DNA of 64,000 bases, taken from Paenibacillus mesophilus. Its GTDB lineage: Bacteria; Bacillota; Bacilli; Paenibacillales; NBRC-103111. The position numbers and the translations under genes were made by a program. Shown here piece by piece: positions 34,807 to 42,549 of this stretch (positions within the stretch are counted from its first letter, which is position 1; the number at the start of each line of letters is the position of its first letter). A model generated the notes under the pieces. That model saw only the letters and a list, made by a program, of their open reading frames with translations. It made no database searches and had not been told where the DNA came from. Location: assembly GCF_005938385.1 (NCBI RefSeq), contig NZ_VCRA01000016.1:62001-126000 (forward strand), in the 5' to 3' direction.

Positions 34807-35523
34807 ATGAAACCAATACATTACGGTCTTTCTTTCATTTCCGGGTGTAACCCGGAAAATTCGGTGCGCTTTTGGGTTGAGTCGCGCTTGCGCGTGATCG
34901 ACGAGAAGACGGGACGAACGGAGGATTACTATCAGTGCGGTTCGTGCAAAGCGGAGGACACGTTTGCTCCCAGCGATTTGTTTTATAGCGATAATTACGA
35001 TTTTACTCCGGTTTTCGGTCCGCAATACGGTATTGTGTACAGACGCAAAGCTTACCTGAATCCGAATTACAAAACATGTCCGAAAGCATCCGACATGTGG
35101 GGAGGACAACTGTACAAGCTGAAGGAACCGGAATACTGCAAGCTACTGGAGTCGAATGAGGATATCCGTCACGCAACCCACGACGCCGTTCCGCTTGTGG
35201 CGCAGACCGAGCTGTACAACGCCGAGATCGGGTTGAGGGCGATTATGGAGTATCCCGTCAAGACGATGAATATTCACGACGGCAAAAATATGTATCAGGT
35301 CGATACGGGACCGGTTTTACTTATGGATCTGTCGGCGAATTGTGAACGGACGGTGGATGCGATCAGCTTGGCATACGTCGCGTTCAACGCTCCCGATTTT
35401 GCCGACTTCGTTATTGAGCAGCCGACACCGTTATCGGACGGCGATCAAATGGCGAGCCAAGTGTACCACTATTCCGGCATTGTCAGTCTGCCGGCCACAA
35501 ACCGGCTGTTTGCCGTGAAATAA
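34807..35523 (+). CDS. Conserved-looking protein of unknown function
   Basis: 238 residues with a strong site (ACGGAGGAA). No signal peptide, membrane helix or motif I recognise. It is rich in Tyr, Asp and Cys (six Cys, including YYQCGSCKAED), and beta-rich by appearance. First gene of a two-gene operon with a solute-binding lipoprotein 27 bases downstream, apparently under GntR and CcpA control. That context suggests an enzyme or binding protein for an acidic sugar or its derivative. Confidence 0.7.
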   Translation: MKPIHYGLSFISGCNPENSVRFWVESRLRVIDEKTGRTEDYYQCGSCKAEDTFAPSDLFYSDNYDFTPVFGPQYGIVYRRKAYLNPNYKTCPKASDMWGGQLYKLKEPEYCKLLESNEDIRHATHDAVPLVAQTELYNAEIGLRAIMEYPVKTMNIHDGKNMYQVDTGPVLLMDLSANCERTVDAISLAYVAFNAPDFADFVIEQPTPLSDGDQMASQVYHYSGIVSLPATNRLFAVK

Positions 35524-35550
35524 TGCAAGAACTAATTCGGGGGCGATCGT

Positions 35551-36888
35551 ATGATCGGAAAAAAATGGTTATGTGCCGGAACCCTATGCAGTTTAATATC
35601 TGTGCTTGTTGCCTGCGGAGATGATGCCGGGTCCGGTAAGGGTGCATCCTCAAAGCCGCCCGGTGACCGATCGAATGCTGATGCCGCGGCAGAGGCGAAA
35701 AAAGTGGCTGAAACGCCGACGGAGCTTACATTCGCTTATCCGGGTGTTTCCTTGGATCTTTTCAATTCCAGATTTGGCGATCAGATCCGCCAAAAATTTC
35801 CGAATTACAGGATCAATTATTTGTCGGGAGACTACGCCAACATTGTTGCCACAACTCCTTCGATTGATATCGTGATTGCTTCCGCCAGCGCGATGCCCGT
35901 TAATGTGTTCGGATATAAGCTGGAGAGTAATATTGGCGATTTAATCAAGAAGTACAACTACGACTTATCCAAGCAGAAGCAGGAGCCGATCGATGCGCTG
36001 CAGACGTTCGGGAACGGTGCGATCACCGGCCTTCCTTGGACCGTCGCCAATCTGGTTCTGCTCTACAACAAAGATCTGTTCGATAAATTCGGCGTGCCTT
36101 ATCCGAAGAATGGAATCACCTGGGACGAGTTGTACGATCTGGCGAAGCGTATGACCCGAACCGACGGGGGCATTCAATACCGGGGACTGACCATGAACTT
36201 CAACCAGGTTGTGGGCTGGAATCAGTTGTCGGCGCCTTATTACGATACCAAGACATACAAAGCGATGTTTATGGAAAACGGCTTCAAGAGGGTATTCGAG
36301 AATGCAGCCCGATTCTTGTCCGTCACCGGCAATGAACCGCGGGACAGCCAGGGGCAGTGGTTGAATACGCGCAACCTGTTTTTGCAGGATCAAACAACGG
36401 CGATGCTCTTGGACAATAGCGGAGTCATTGAACTGGCGGCGAAAACGAAGATAAACTGGGATATCGGATCGTTTCCGGTGTTTGCCGATCAACCAGGCGT
36501 GGGACCCTCCGTTAATGCGGATTATGTGTTCATAACGAGCAAAAGCAGGAACCGGGATGCCGCATTCCAGGTACTCTCCTATCTCTCTTCGGAAGACTAT
36601 CAAGCATGGGCGGCCAGCACGTATGCCTTTCTTCCCACCCTTAAGAACGCGGATCAAATAATGAAGCAATTCGGGCAGTCTATACCCGGCATTTCGAGTA
36701 AAAATATTCAAGCGATACTACCCAAATCCTTTGCGGCGATGCAAGTCATCACGCCTTATACTTCCATTGCCAGTCTGGAAATGGAACAAGCGGCGAAGGA
36801 TTTCGTAGGCGGAAAAGACGCGAATACCGTATTGCGGGAAGCCGCCGAACGGGTGGACCGGAAAGTTGCGTCCGCCCAAGGGAAATGA
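35551..36888 (+). CDS. Extracellular solute-binding lipoprotein (family 1), orphan
   Basis: 445 residues; GGGGGCG before the ATG. Lipobox LVAC near residue 22. Conserved LYNKDLFDKFGVPYPKNGITWDE segment and terminal DANTVLREAAERVDRK helix link it to the other three orphan binding proteins. No permease nearby. Second gene of the GntR-controlled operon; its stop overlaps a short frame (36885) by four bases. Confidence 0.88.
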   Translation: MIGKKWLCAGTLCSLISVLVACGDDAGSGKGASSKPPGDRSNADAAAEAKKVAETPTELTFAYPGVSLDLFNSRFGDQIRQKFPNYRINYLSGDYANIVATTPSIDIVIASASAMPVNVFGYKLESNIGDLIKKYNYDLSKQKQEPIDALQTFGNGAITGLPWTVANLVLLYNKDLFDKFGVPYPKNGITWDELYDLAKRMTRTDGGIQYRGLTMNFNQVVGWNQLSAPYYDTKTYKAMFMENGFKRVFENAARFLSVTGNEPRDSQGQWLNTRNLFLQDQTTAMLLDNSGVIELAAKTKINWDIGSFPVFADQPGVGPSVNADYVFITSKSRNRDAAFQVLSYLSSEDYQAWAASTYAFLPTLKNADQIMKQFGQSIPGISSKNIQAILPKSFAAMQVITPYTSIASLEMEQAAKDFVGGKDANTVLREAAERVDRKVASAQGK

Positions 36889-37046
36889 TCGCTTCCCGCC
36901 ACAAGTTTGCCGATGACGGCAGCGGAGTGGAGGCGTTGAGCTTTTACTATGTATGGACCGGGGACGGAAACGGTCTGGCAGGCATGATTTTGCGTCAATT
37001 TGTTGGACCCGAGGCCGCCAAGCCGTCGGAAACGTCGTGCAAGTAA
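36885..37046 (+). CDS. Short frame overlapping the solute-binding gene stop
   Basis: 53 codons beginning at an ATGA overlap and ending just before a terminator. The middle (SFYYVWTGDGNGLAGMILRQF) looks protein-like, but there is no homologue I recognise. It could be a small coupled gene, or the fused tail of a deleted enzyme gene. Confidence 0.3.
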   Translation: MIASRHKFADDGSGVEALSFYYVWTGDGNGLAGMILRQFVGPEAAKPSETSCK

Positions 37047-37061
37047 GCCGCGAACCCATGC

Positions 37062-37101
37062 GAAATACCACCGTCTCGCCTGCGACACGGTGGTATTTTT
37101 C
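37062..37101 (+). terminator. Terminator of the 34807-37046 operon
   Basis: Stem gaaataccaccg...cggtggtatttttc with T-run. Confidence 0.85.
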
Positions 37102-37258
37102 ATGAAGGCTACGCTGCGAAGGCTTTTTGAGCAGACGCGGGGCACCTATAGCCGCCTCAAGTATCCGACAAAGTACCAAGCCTCCGCGCTTTAAGCCACA
37201 AAGCCGCTACGATTCGTTCACCTATCCACAAAGCGGATTTGCTCTATTTTTGATCGGG

Positions 37259-37325
37259 GAGGGACGAGGTTGCGAGTCCCGATGATTCGAGAAGCCCACG
37301 GCTTTAGCCGTAAGGGAGTCGTCAC
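37259..37325 (+). mobile_element. Orphan IS200/IS605-type right end (omegaRNA-like hairpins)
   Basis: The stretch gggac-gaggttgc-gagtccc, then cccgatgattcgagaagccc and cacggctttagccgt-aagggag-tcgtcac, closely follows the 3' end of TnpB-associated elements (cccgatga..cgagaagcccacggctttagccgtgggg..tcac). No TnpB or TnpA frame exists upstream, so only the end is left. The last bases overlap the stop codon of the convergent YqkE-like gene. The rest of the gap 37102-37258 holds nothing I can identify. Confidence 0.6.
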
Positions 37326-37579
37326 TTATGCTTCCGCCAGTCAAGCTTGCTGTTCGCAAGCAAATGGCCGAAATCGTTGTCGAGCCGCTTCTGCTCGGCT
37401 TTGCGGGCTTCTTCCTCCCGCTTGCGGATGTCTTCCTTGCGCTTCTCCTCGGCCGCCTTCAGTTCGTCGCCGGTCGCTTTCAGCTTCTGCACGATGGAGG
37501 GGTCGAGCAAATCTTTCAACGTAGCCGGCTTGTCGGCGGGCGCAGGTGGCGGGGAGACGGGTTTTCTTGGTTTGGCCAT
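37322..37579 (-). CDS. YqkE-like protein (DUF3886)
   Basis: 85 residues with GAGGTG before the ATG. Proline-rich start, then TLKDLLDPSIVQKLKATGDELKAAEEKR, a long charged coiled coil, and the LLANSKLDWRKHK ending that marks the DUF3886/YqkE family. Small soluble cytoplasmic protein of unknown function, common in Bacillales. Its stop codon touches the mobile-element remnant. Confidence 0.85.
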   Translation of the reverse strand: MAKPRKPVSPPPAPADKPATLKDLLDPSIVQKLKATGDELKAAEEKRKEDIRKREEEARKAEQKRLDNDFGHLLANSKLDWRKHK

Positions 37580-37672
37580 TCGGGTTCACCTCGTTTTCTG
37601 TACCCATTATACCAGCTTTGCGGTCGTTTGTTCCAAGGGCGGGGCTATTCCCGCTCAAGATTAACGCTGTTA

Positions 37673-37810
37673 ATGATTCACATCCGGCCTTACGGCGACC
37701 CTATTCCGGGGACACGGTGCGGGAAGTTTGACGGGGATGCGGAGCGGCTGGATGAATATGGTGTGAAGATCGGCCGATCCTTCAAACGCCTTACGGATTT
37801 TGTTCTATAA
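37673..37810 (+). CDS. Possible small protein
   Basis: 45 codons from an ATG (HIRPYGDPIPGTRCGKF..) to a TAA, plausible in composition, but with no good ribosome site and no recognised family. It is the only candidate in the 270-base gap before the next gene. Confidence 0.2.
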   Translation: MIHIRPYGDPIPGTRCGKFDGDAERLDEYGVKIGRSFKRLTDFVL

Positions 37811-37848
37811 TAAGGGCATATCCGATTGAACAGTAGGGGGAGAGCTGA

Positions 37849-38544
37849 ATGAACTCAGCCGAATGGAAACGCAAGCTGATGAAAGGGGAGCCGGTTACGG
37901 TAGTCGCGTATGGCGACAGCTGGACGTATGGAAGCGTCGCCGAAGGATGGTATGAGGCGAGAGAGGCGAGAATGGATGCGGAGCTCATTCACGGTTCATG
38001 GGTTCTCCAGTTGAGAAGGCATCTGCAGAGCCTGAACCCGCAGGCGGTCGTCCATAATCGCGGCAGGGGAGGGTGGACGAGCGCCCAAGGGCTGGAGGCG
38101 TTCGAGCAAAACGTCGCCGCGCAGCAGCCGGACTTGCTGGTACTCAATTTCGGCATCAACGATTGGAAAAGGCCGATACCGCTGAGCGATTATCGGGCCA
38201 ATATGGAGCGGATGCTGACCCGGGCGGAGGAGCTCGGCTGCGCATGCCTGCTCTGGACATCGGGCCCGTTATCTACTGAGTCCGGACAAACGTACGGCTG
38301 GGCCAGCCCGGTAGTCGACGGGGCATTCCCCTCTTCGTTCGACCGGTTCAACGATTCGCTGCGGGAATTCGCGGCCGCACGCGCTCTGCCGCTGGCCGAT
38401 GCCGAGCGGGAGATCGAAGCGGAGTGGCGGTCGGGTACCGATATATCCGGCTGGTTTTATGACGCGATCCACTTTACACAGCAAGGCCATGACCGTATTT
38501 TCGGCTGTATCAGAAGGACGATCGAAAGCATCGGTTATCGATAG
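37849..38544 (+). CDS. SGNH/GDSL-type esterase
   Basis: 231 residues, AGGGGGAGAG before the ATG. Blocks GDSWTYG (catalytic Ser), NRGRGG, NFGINDW (Asn) and DAIHFTQQGH (Asp/His). No signal peptide. A third, only distantly related SGNH enzyme in this region. Its upstream gap and its own terminator show that it is transcribed alone. Confidence 0.87.
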   Translation: MNSAEWKRKLMKGEPVTVVAYGDSWTYGSVAEGWYEAREARMDAELIHGSWVLQLRRHLQSLNPQAVVHNRGRGGWTSAQGLEAFEQNVAAQQPDLLVLNFGINDWKRPIPLSDYRANMERMLTRAEELGCACLLWTSGPLSTESGQTYGWASPVVDGAFPSSFDRFNDSLREFAAARALPLADAEREIEAEWRSGTDISGWFYDAIHFTQQGHDRIFGCIRRTIESIGYR

Positions 38545-38569
38545 GACCGGCATATTCCGGTTAGGCTAG

Positions 38570-38592
38570 GCCGCGCGTTGGCGCGGCTTTTT
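38570..38592 (+). terminator. Terminator after the SGNH gene
   Basis: gccgcgc-gttg-gcgcggc followed by TTTTT. Confidence 0.9.
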
Positions 38593-38678
38593 CTGTTCGC
38601 CGCGCTCCGCATCGGAGGCACTATTTGAAAGCCAGCCGGTACATCCAAGTTCACGCCTGCTGCCCTTCCGCCCGCAAA

Positions 38679-38806
38679 CTGGAAAAGATACAGTTATTTT
38701 CGGGAAAACGACGCGCGAAACAGTATGAGCTGGAAAAAGTCCAGTTATTTCGCGCAGATTGGAACGAATTGCCGTCTTGGCAAGGAAATAGCTGCACCTT
38801 TTCCAT
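38679..38806. repeat. Intergenic repeat unit with direct and inverted copies
   Basis: Two direct copies of ctggaaaa-(g/a)-n-n-cagttattt at 38680-38700 and 38731-38750, and an inverted copy ggaaatagctgcaccttttcca at 38785-38806. This is the style of dispersed non-coding repeat seen in Paenibacillus genomes. The rest of the 590-base gap 38545-39132 shows no gene. Confidence 0.55.
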
Positions 38807-39051
38807 TTAAAACCACCAAACTAGCCTTTGGTGCTGATTTTACATGCATCTATTCCATTATAAACCGTGGTCCACACACGAAAATAATCATATTACGCAA
38901 CGCTTTCTATCGATATGCCGCTCAACGAGCAGCCGATACCCGCGCCGGGGCGACGCCCCCATGAGCTCCACGGTCCTAATGTGGGGGCCTTATCCAAGGG
39001 GAGCAAAGTTTCTTTTTCATCTCCAAAGTGATAAAATAAAGGGACAATAGC

Positions 39052-39065
39052 TGAAAGCGTTTGCG
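39052..39065 (+). promoter_or_regulatory. cre-like box TGAAAGCGTTTGCG
   Basis: Thirteen of fourteen positions fit the cre consensus. It lies about 70 bases upstream of the solute-binding protein start. Confidence 0.6.
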
Positions 39066-39132
39066 CTGTAAGGCAGGGGGTTGCGCAGACGGTTATCCGC
39101 CTTATTCGTTTCGGACGGAAAGGAATTGGCGC

Positions 39133-40656
39133 ATGGGGAAAATTAAAAAGAGATGGCTCATTGCATCGGCAGCGGCAGCGGCGGGTGCCGTTGTTATTGC
39201 CGCCGTCGTAGGGTCGCCTTTTTCATCCGGGGGGAAAAAGGACGGCGGCGCGGAAAACGATAAGGAGAAAATTTCCATCGTTATTAGCAGTTTAGGGTTG
39301 TCTTTTCCACCGGGAATCAACGAAAACGACAACGCGTATTTGAGTTATATCGAGAATAACACGAATTTGGATATCAACGTGTTCCTTCCGCCGAGCCAAA
39401 GCTACGAGGAGAAGCTGAACATTATTATGACATCCGGCAATTTACCGGATATGCTGCATATTGCGAGTAAAGTATGGCTCGCCAACTACGTGAAGCAGGG
39501 CAAGCTGGAGCCGCTGGACGATCTGATCGACAAGTACGGTCCCGCCCTGAAGAGCAAAATCCCGAAGGAAGCATGGGCGCAGGTTACGTTTGACGGACAT
39601 ATATATGCCATTCCGAGCTTGACCGAAGTCAAAGGGGTCGAGCTCATGTACGTCCGCAAAGATTGGCTGGACCGGCTCGGGCTGAAGCCTCCGCGCACGC
39701 TTGACGAGTATTACGAGGTTATCCACGCGTTCGGTACGCAAGATCCGGACGGCAACGGCAGAAACGATACGTTCGGACTGCTGTTGACCGAAAATATGGG
39801 ACGTACCGCGCCTCTCCTCGGTGCGTTCGGTACGCAGCTTAACCAATGGCACGAGCGGGACGGCAAGCTGGTCTATTCCAATACGCTTCCGGGAATGAAA
39901 GAGGCGCTCGTCTTCTTTCATAAGCTGTACGAGGAGAAACTGATCGATCCGGAATTCCCACTGAACCGGAGCAAAAATTTGGAGGAGAAAATCGCGTCCG
40001 GCCAGGCGGGTCTGTTCTCCGCCACCTGGTACGATACGCGGGGGCCGATCGAGCTGAACCGCCAGCGCGATCCGAAGGCGGAATGGATTCCGCTGGAATA
40101 CCCGACAGGTTCGCGCGGTGAGAAGGGCGTATACGCCTCCCAGCTTATCCGCGGATACAACGTCATCCCTGCAGGCACCGCACAAGCCGCCAACGTCGTC
40201 CGGATGCTTGATTTTATAGCCGGCAAAGGCCATAACGACTTGAAGCTCGGGTTCCAAAACGAAATTTGGAGATGGGAGAACGGCAAGATGGTCACCAATT
40301 TCGCCGAGCACGACAAACATTTGTACAGAGGCATTTATTCGGCTCTCGTGGACGTCGTAGAGCCCGACACGGATAAGCAGCGGCTCGATTCGCTCGGCGA
40401 GCATTTCCATCTATACGATAACCAGAAGCGGATCGAGAACAATCTGATCCCGAATCGGTTTACCGGTCTGCCTACGCCGTCCATGGGCAAATATATGTCG
40501 AAGCTAAACACCTCCATGCTGGAGACGTTTACCAAGATGGTCGTCGGGGTTACCCCCGTCGATGAATTTGAGAAATACGTCGAGCGATGGAAGCAGGAAG
40601 GCTTACAAGATATTACGCGCGAAGTGAATGCATGGTATGCTGAGACCGCCAAGTGA
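39133..40656 (+). CDS. Solute-binding protein of LplA type, without lipobox
   Basis: 507 residues from the ATG at 39133 (GAAAGGA upstream). The N-terminus is basic, then an Ala/Val-rich segment (WLIASAAAAAGAVVIAAVVGS) with no Cys, so the protein is held by a membrane helix or released by signal peptidase I, unlike the other six binding proteins in the window. LplA-like body (EEKLNIIMTSGNLPDML; GLKPPRTLDEYYEVIHAF). Directly upstream of a YesM/YesN two-component pair with no permease, so it may serve in sensing rather than transport. Confidence 0.85.
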   Translation: MGKIKKRWLIASAAAAAGAVVIAAVVGSPFSSGGKKDGGAENDKEKISIVISSLGLSFPPGINENDNAYLSYIENNTNLDINVFLPPSQSYEEKLNIIMTSGNLPDMLHIASKVWLANYVKQGKLEPLDDLIDKYGPALKSKIPKEAWAQVTFDGHIYAIPSLTEVKGVELMYVRKDWLDRLGLKPPRTLDEYYEVIHAFGTQDPDGNGRNDTFGLLLTENMGRTAPLLGAFGTQLNQWHERDGKLVYSNTLPGMKEALVFFHKLYEEKLIDPEFPLNRSKNLEEKIASGQAGLFSATWYDTRGPIELNRQRDPKAEWIPLEYPTGSRGEKGVYASQLIRGYNVIPAGTAQAANVVRMLDFIAGKGHNDLKLGFQNEIWRWENGKMVTNFAEHDKHLYRGIYSALVDVVEPDTDKQRLDSLGEHFHLYDNQKRIENNLIPNRFTGLPTPSMGKYMSKLNTSMLETFTKMVVGVTPVDEFEKYVERWKQEGLQDITREVNAWYAETAK

Positions 40657-40689
40657 ACGTACGGCGTCATATGAACGGAAACGGGGGTT

Positions 40690-42549
40690 TTGACGATACG
40701 CCTGCTTCGTTGGTTCAACCGGCTCTATCATCAAAACATCCAGCTTAGGTTGACCGTCTATTTTTTGTTTATATTGCTGCCGCTTGTCGCCGTCAGCCTG
40801 TTCTCCACGTTCCAATCGCGGGATATGCTCGTCGAGCAGACGACCGACCGGACGAAAGCGGCGCTTACGTCCTCGATGGACTATATCGATTTGACGCTGC
40901 AGAACGTGGAGGAAATATCCACTCTGATCTCTACGGACAACAACCTGCTCCGGCTGCTCGAGCAGTCCGGCTCGGAGCTGTCCCCGCAAGCGGTCGTCAA
41001 CTTTACAGAGCTTCTGAAGCAGCTGTCCGGCGTGACGACGATCAATCATATGATTTCGCAAATATCGATCTATCATTCCCTCTCGAATATGATCGTCTCG
41101 ACGACGAACGGAAGCAGAAGGATCTCGAACACCGCCCAGCAGGACTGGCTCAGGCAGATGGCGCGATTCAGCGGGAACGGCATCGTATACACGCTCCCGG
41201 ACGAGCCGACTCCGAACGGAGAAACATTCGGCAAACTGATGGCGGCGGACGGCATTTCCCTCGTACGTTCGATGGATCTGTACAATACGGACCGGCAGCC
41301 GAATCTGCTGTCGGTCACGCTCAGCAAGTCGAGGCTGCTCGACCTATTCCGGTCTTTGCTCCCCTCGGCCAACGCGCAAATCTATTTGGTTACGCATGAC
41401 GGGAAAATCATTACCGGCTCGGACAATGCGACGGAAGAAACGTTGTCCGGCAAAATGGCCGACGACAGCATGTTCACGATCGAGGTCAATTCGAAATATT
41501 ACAAATGGTCGCTTCTGCTCATGCAGCCGCGCAAGGAAGTTTACGCGAAGTCGGAGAAGATGCAGCTGTATACGTATGTCATCATCGGCATCAGCGTGCT
41601 GCTTGCCCTGTGGATTTCTTGGGCGGTATACAGCGGCATCGCCTCGCCCGTGCAAAAGCTGATGCAGGGGATGAAGCGGGCGGGGAGCGGGAACTTTAAC
41701 GTCAGGCTGGAGAACAACCGCCAGGACGAGCTCGGCTATTTGACGCAGTCGTTCAACCAGATGATTCTCGATCAGAAGCAGCTGATCGAATACGGCTATG
41801 AACAGCAGCTTCGGCTTGCCGTTACCGAATTGAAATTTTTGCAGACGCAAATCAACCCCCATTTTCTATACAACACGCTTGATTCGATCTATTGGGCCGC
41901 CAAAAACTACGATGCCGACGAAATCAGCGAGATGGTGCTGAACTTGTCGCGTTTTTTCAGGCTGAGCCTGAACAAGGGGAGCGATACGTTCACGGTGGAA
42001 GAGACGGTTGCGCATTTGCACTACTACGTACGGGTGCAGCAGCTGCGGTTTCTGGATAAATTCGCGGTATCCTACGATATTCAGGAGGAGAGTAAGCCGA
42101 TTCCGATCATGAAGCTGCTGCTTCAGCCCCTCGTGGAAAACGCCATTCTCCACGGCCTGGAGCAGCGGGACCGCGGGGGCGAGCTGCTTGTCCGCACCCG
42201 GTTGGAAGACGGCTTCGTGTTCATGACGATTACGGACAACGGCGTCGGGATGAAGCCGGACCGTCTCGAATATATCCGGAGCGAGCTCGAGCAAGTATTC
42301 GTTGCCGATAAGCCGGGGATCTTGCTTCCGCCAATGGAGAGCGCCAAAGATTTGTACGGGCTCCGCAACGTGGCGTCGCGTATCCGGATGGTGTACGGCA
42401 AGCGGTCGCGGATGGAGATCGACAGCCGGGAAGGAGAGGGAACGACCGTTACGGTGCGGCTCCCGCTCGACCGGTGCAAGGAAACGTTTCAGCTTTCGCC
42501 CGAGCGGGCGGATACCGACAACGAGAAAGGGGCGGAAGGATCCGTATGA
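40690..42549 (+). CDS. Sensor histidine kinase, YesM family
   Basis: 619 residues from a TTG start preceded by GGGGG. Two membrane helices enclose an extracellular Cache-like sensor of about 250 residues; then HAMP, the His_kinase domain with QINPHFLYNTLDSIYW (phosphoacceptor H391), and a HATPase domain (N-box LVENAILHGLE, G1 TDNGVGM, G2 GLRNV). Typical of kinases that respond to extracellular sugars with their binding protein. Its stop overlaps the response regulator start (ATGA). Confidence 0.92.
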   Translation: MTIRLLRWFNRLYHQNIQLRLTVYFLFILLPLVAVSLFSTFQSRDMLVEQTTDRTKAALTSSMDYIDLTLQNVEEISTLISTDNNLLRLLEQSGSELSPQAVVNFTELLKQLSGVTTINHMISQISIYHSLSNMIVSTTNGSRRISNTAQQDWLRQMARFSGNGIVYTLPDEPTPNGETFGKLMAADGISLVRSMDLYNTDRQPNLLSVTLSKSRLLDLFRSLLPSANAQIYLVTHDGKIITGSDNATEETLSGKMADDSMFTIEVNSKYYKWSLLLMQPRKEVYAKSEKMQLYTYVIIGISVLLALWISWAVYSGIASPVQKLMQGMKRAGSGNFNVRLENNRQDELGYLTQSFNQMILDQKQLIEYGYEQQLRLAVTELKFLQTQINPHFLYNTLDSIYWAAKNYDADEISEMVLNLSRFFRLSLNKGSDTFTVEETVAHLHYYVRVQQLRFLDKFAVSYDIQEESKPIPIMKLLLQPLVENAILHGLEQRDRGGELLVRTRLEDGFVFMTITDNGVGMKPDRLEYIRSELEQVFVADKPGILLPPMESAKDLYGLRNVASRIRMVYGKRSRMEIDSREGEGTTVTVRLPLDRCKETFQLSPERADTDNEKGAEGSV

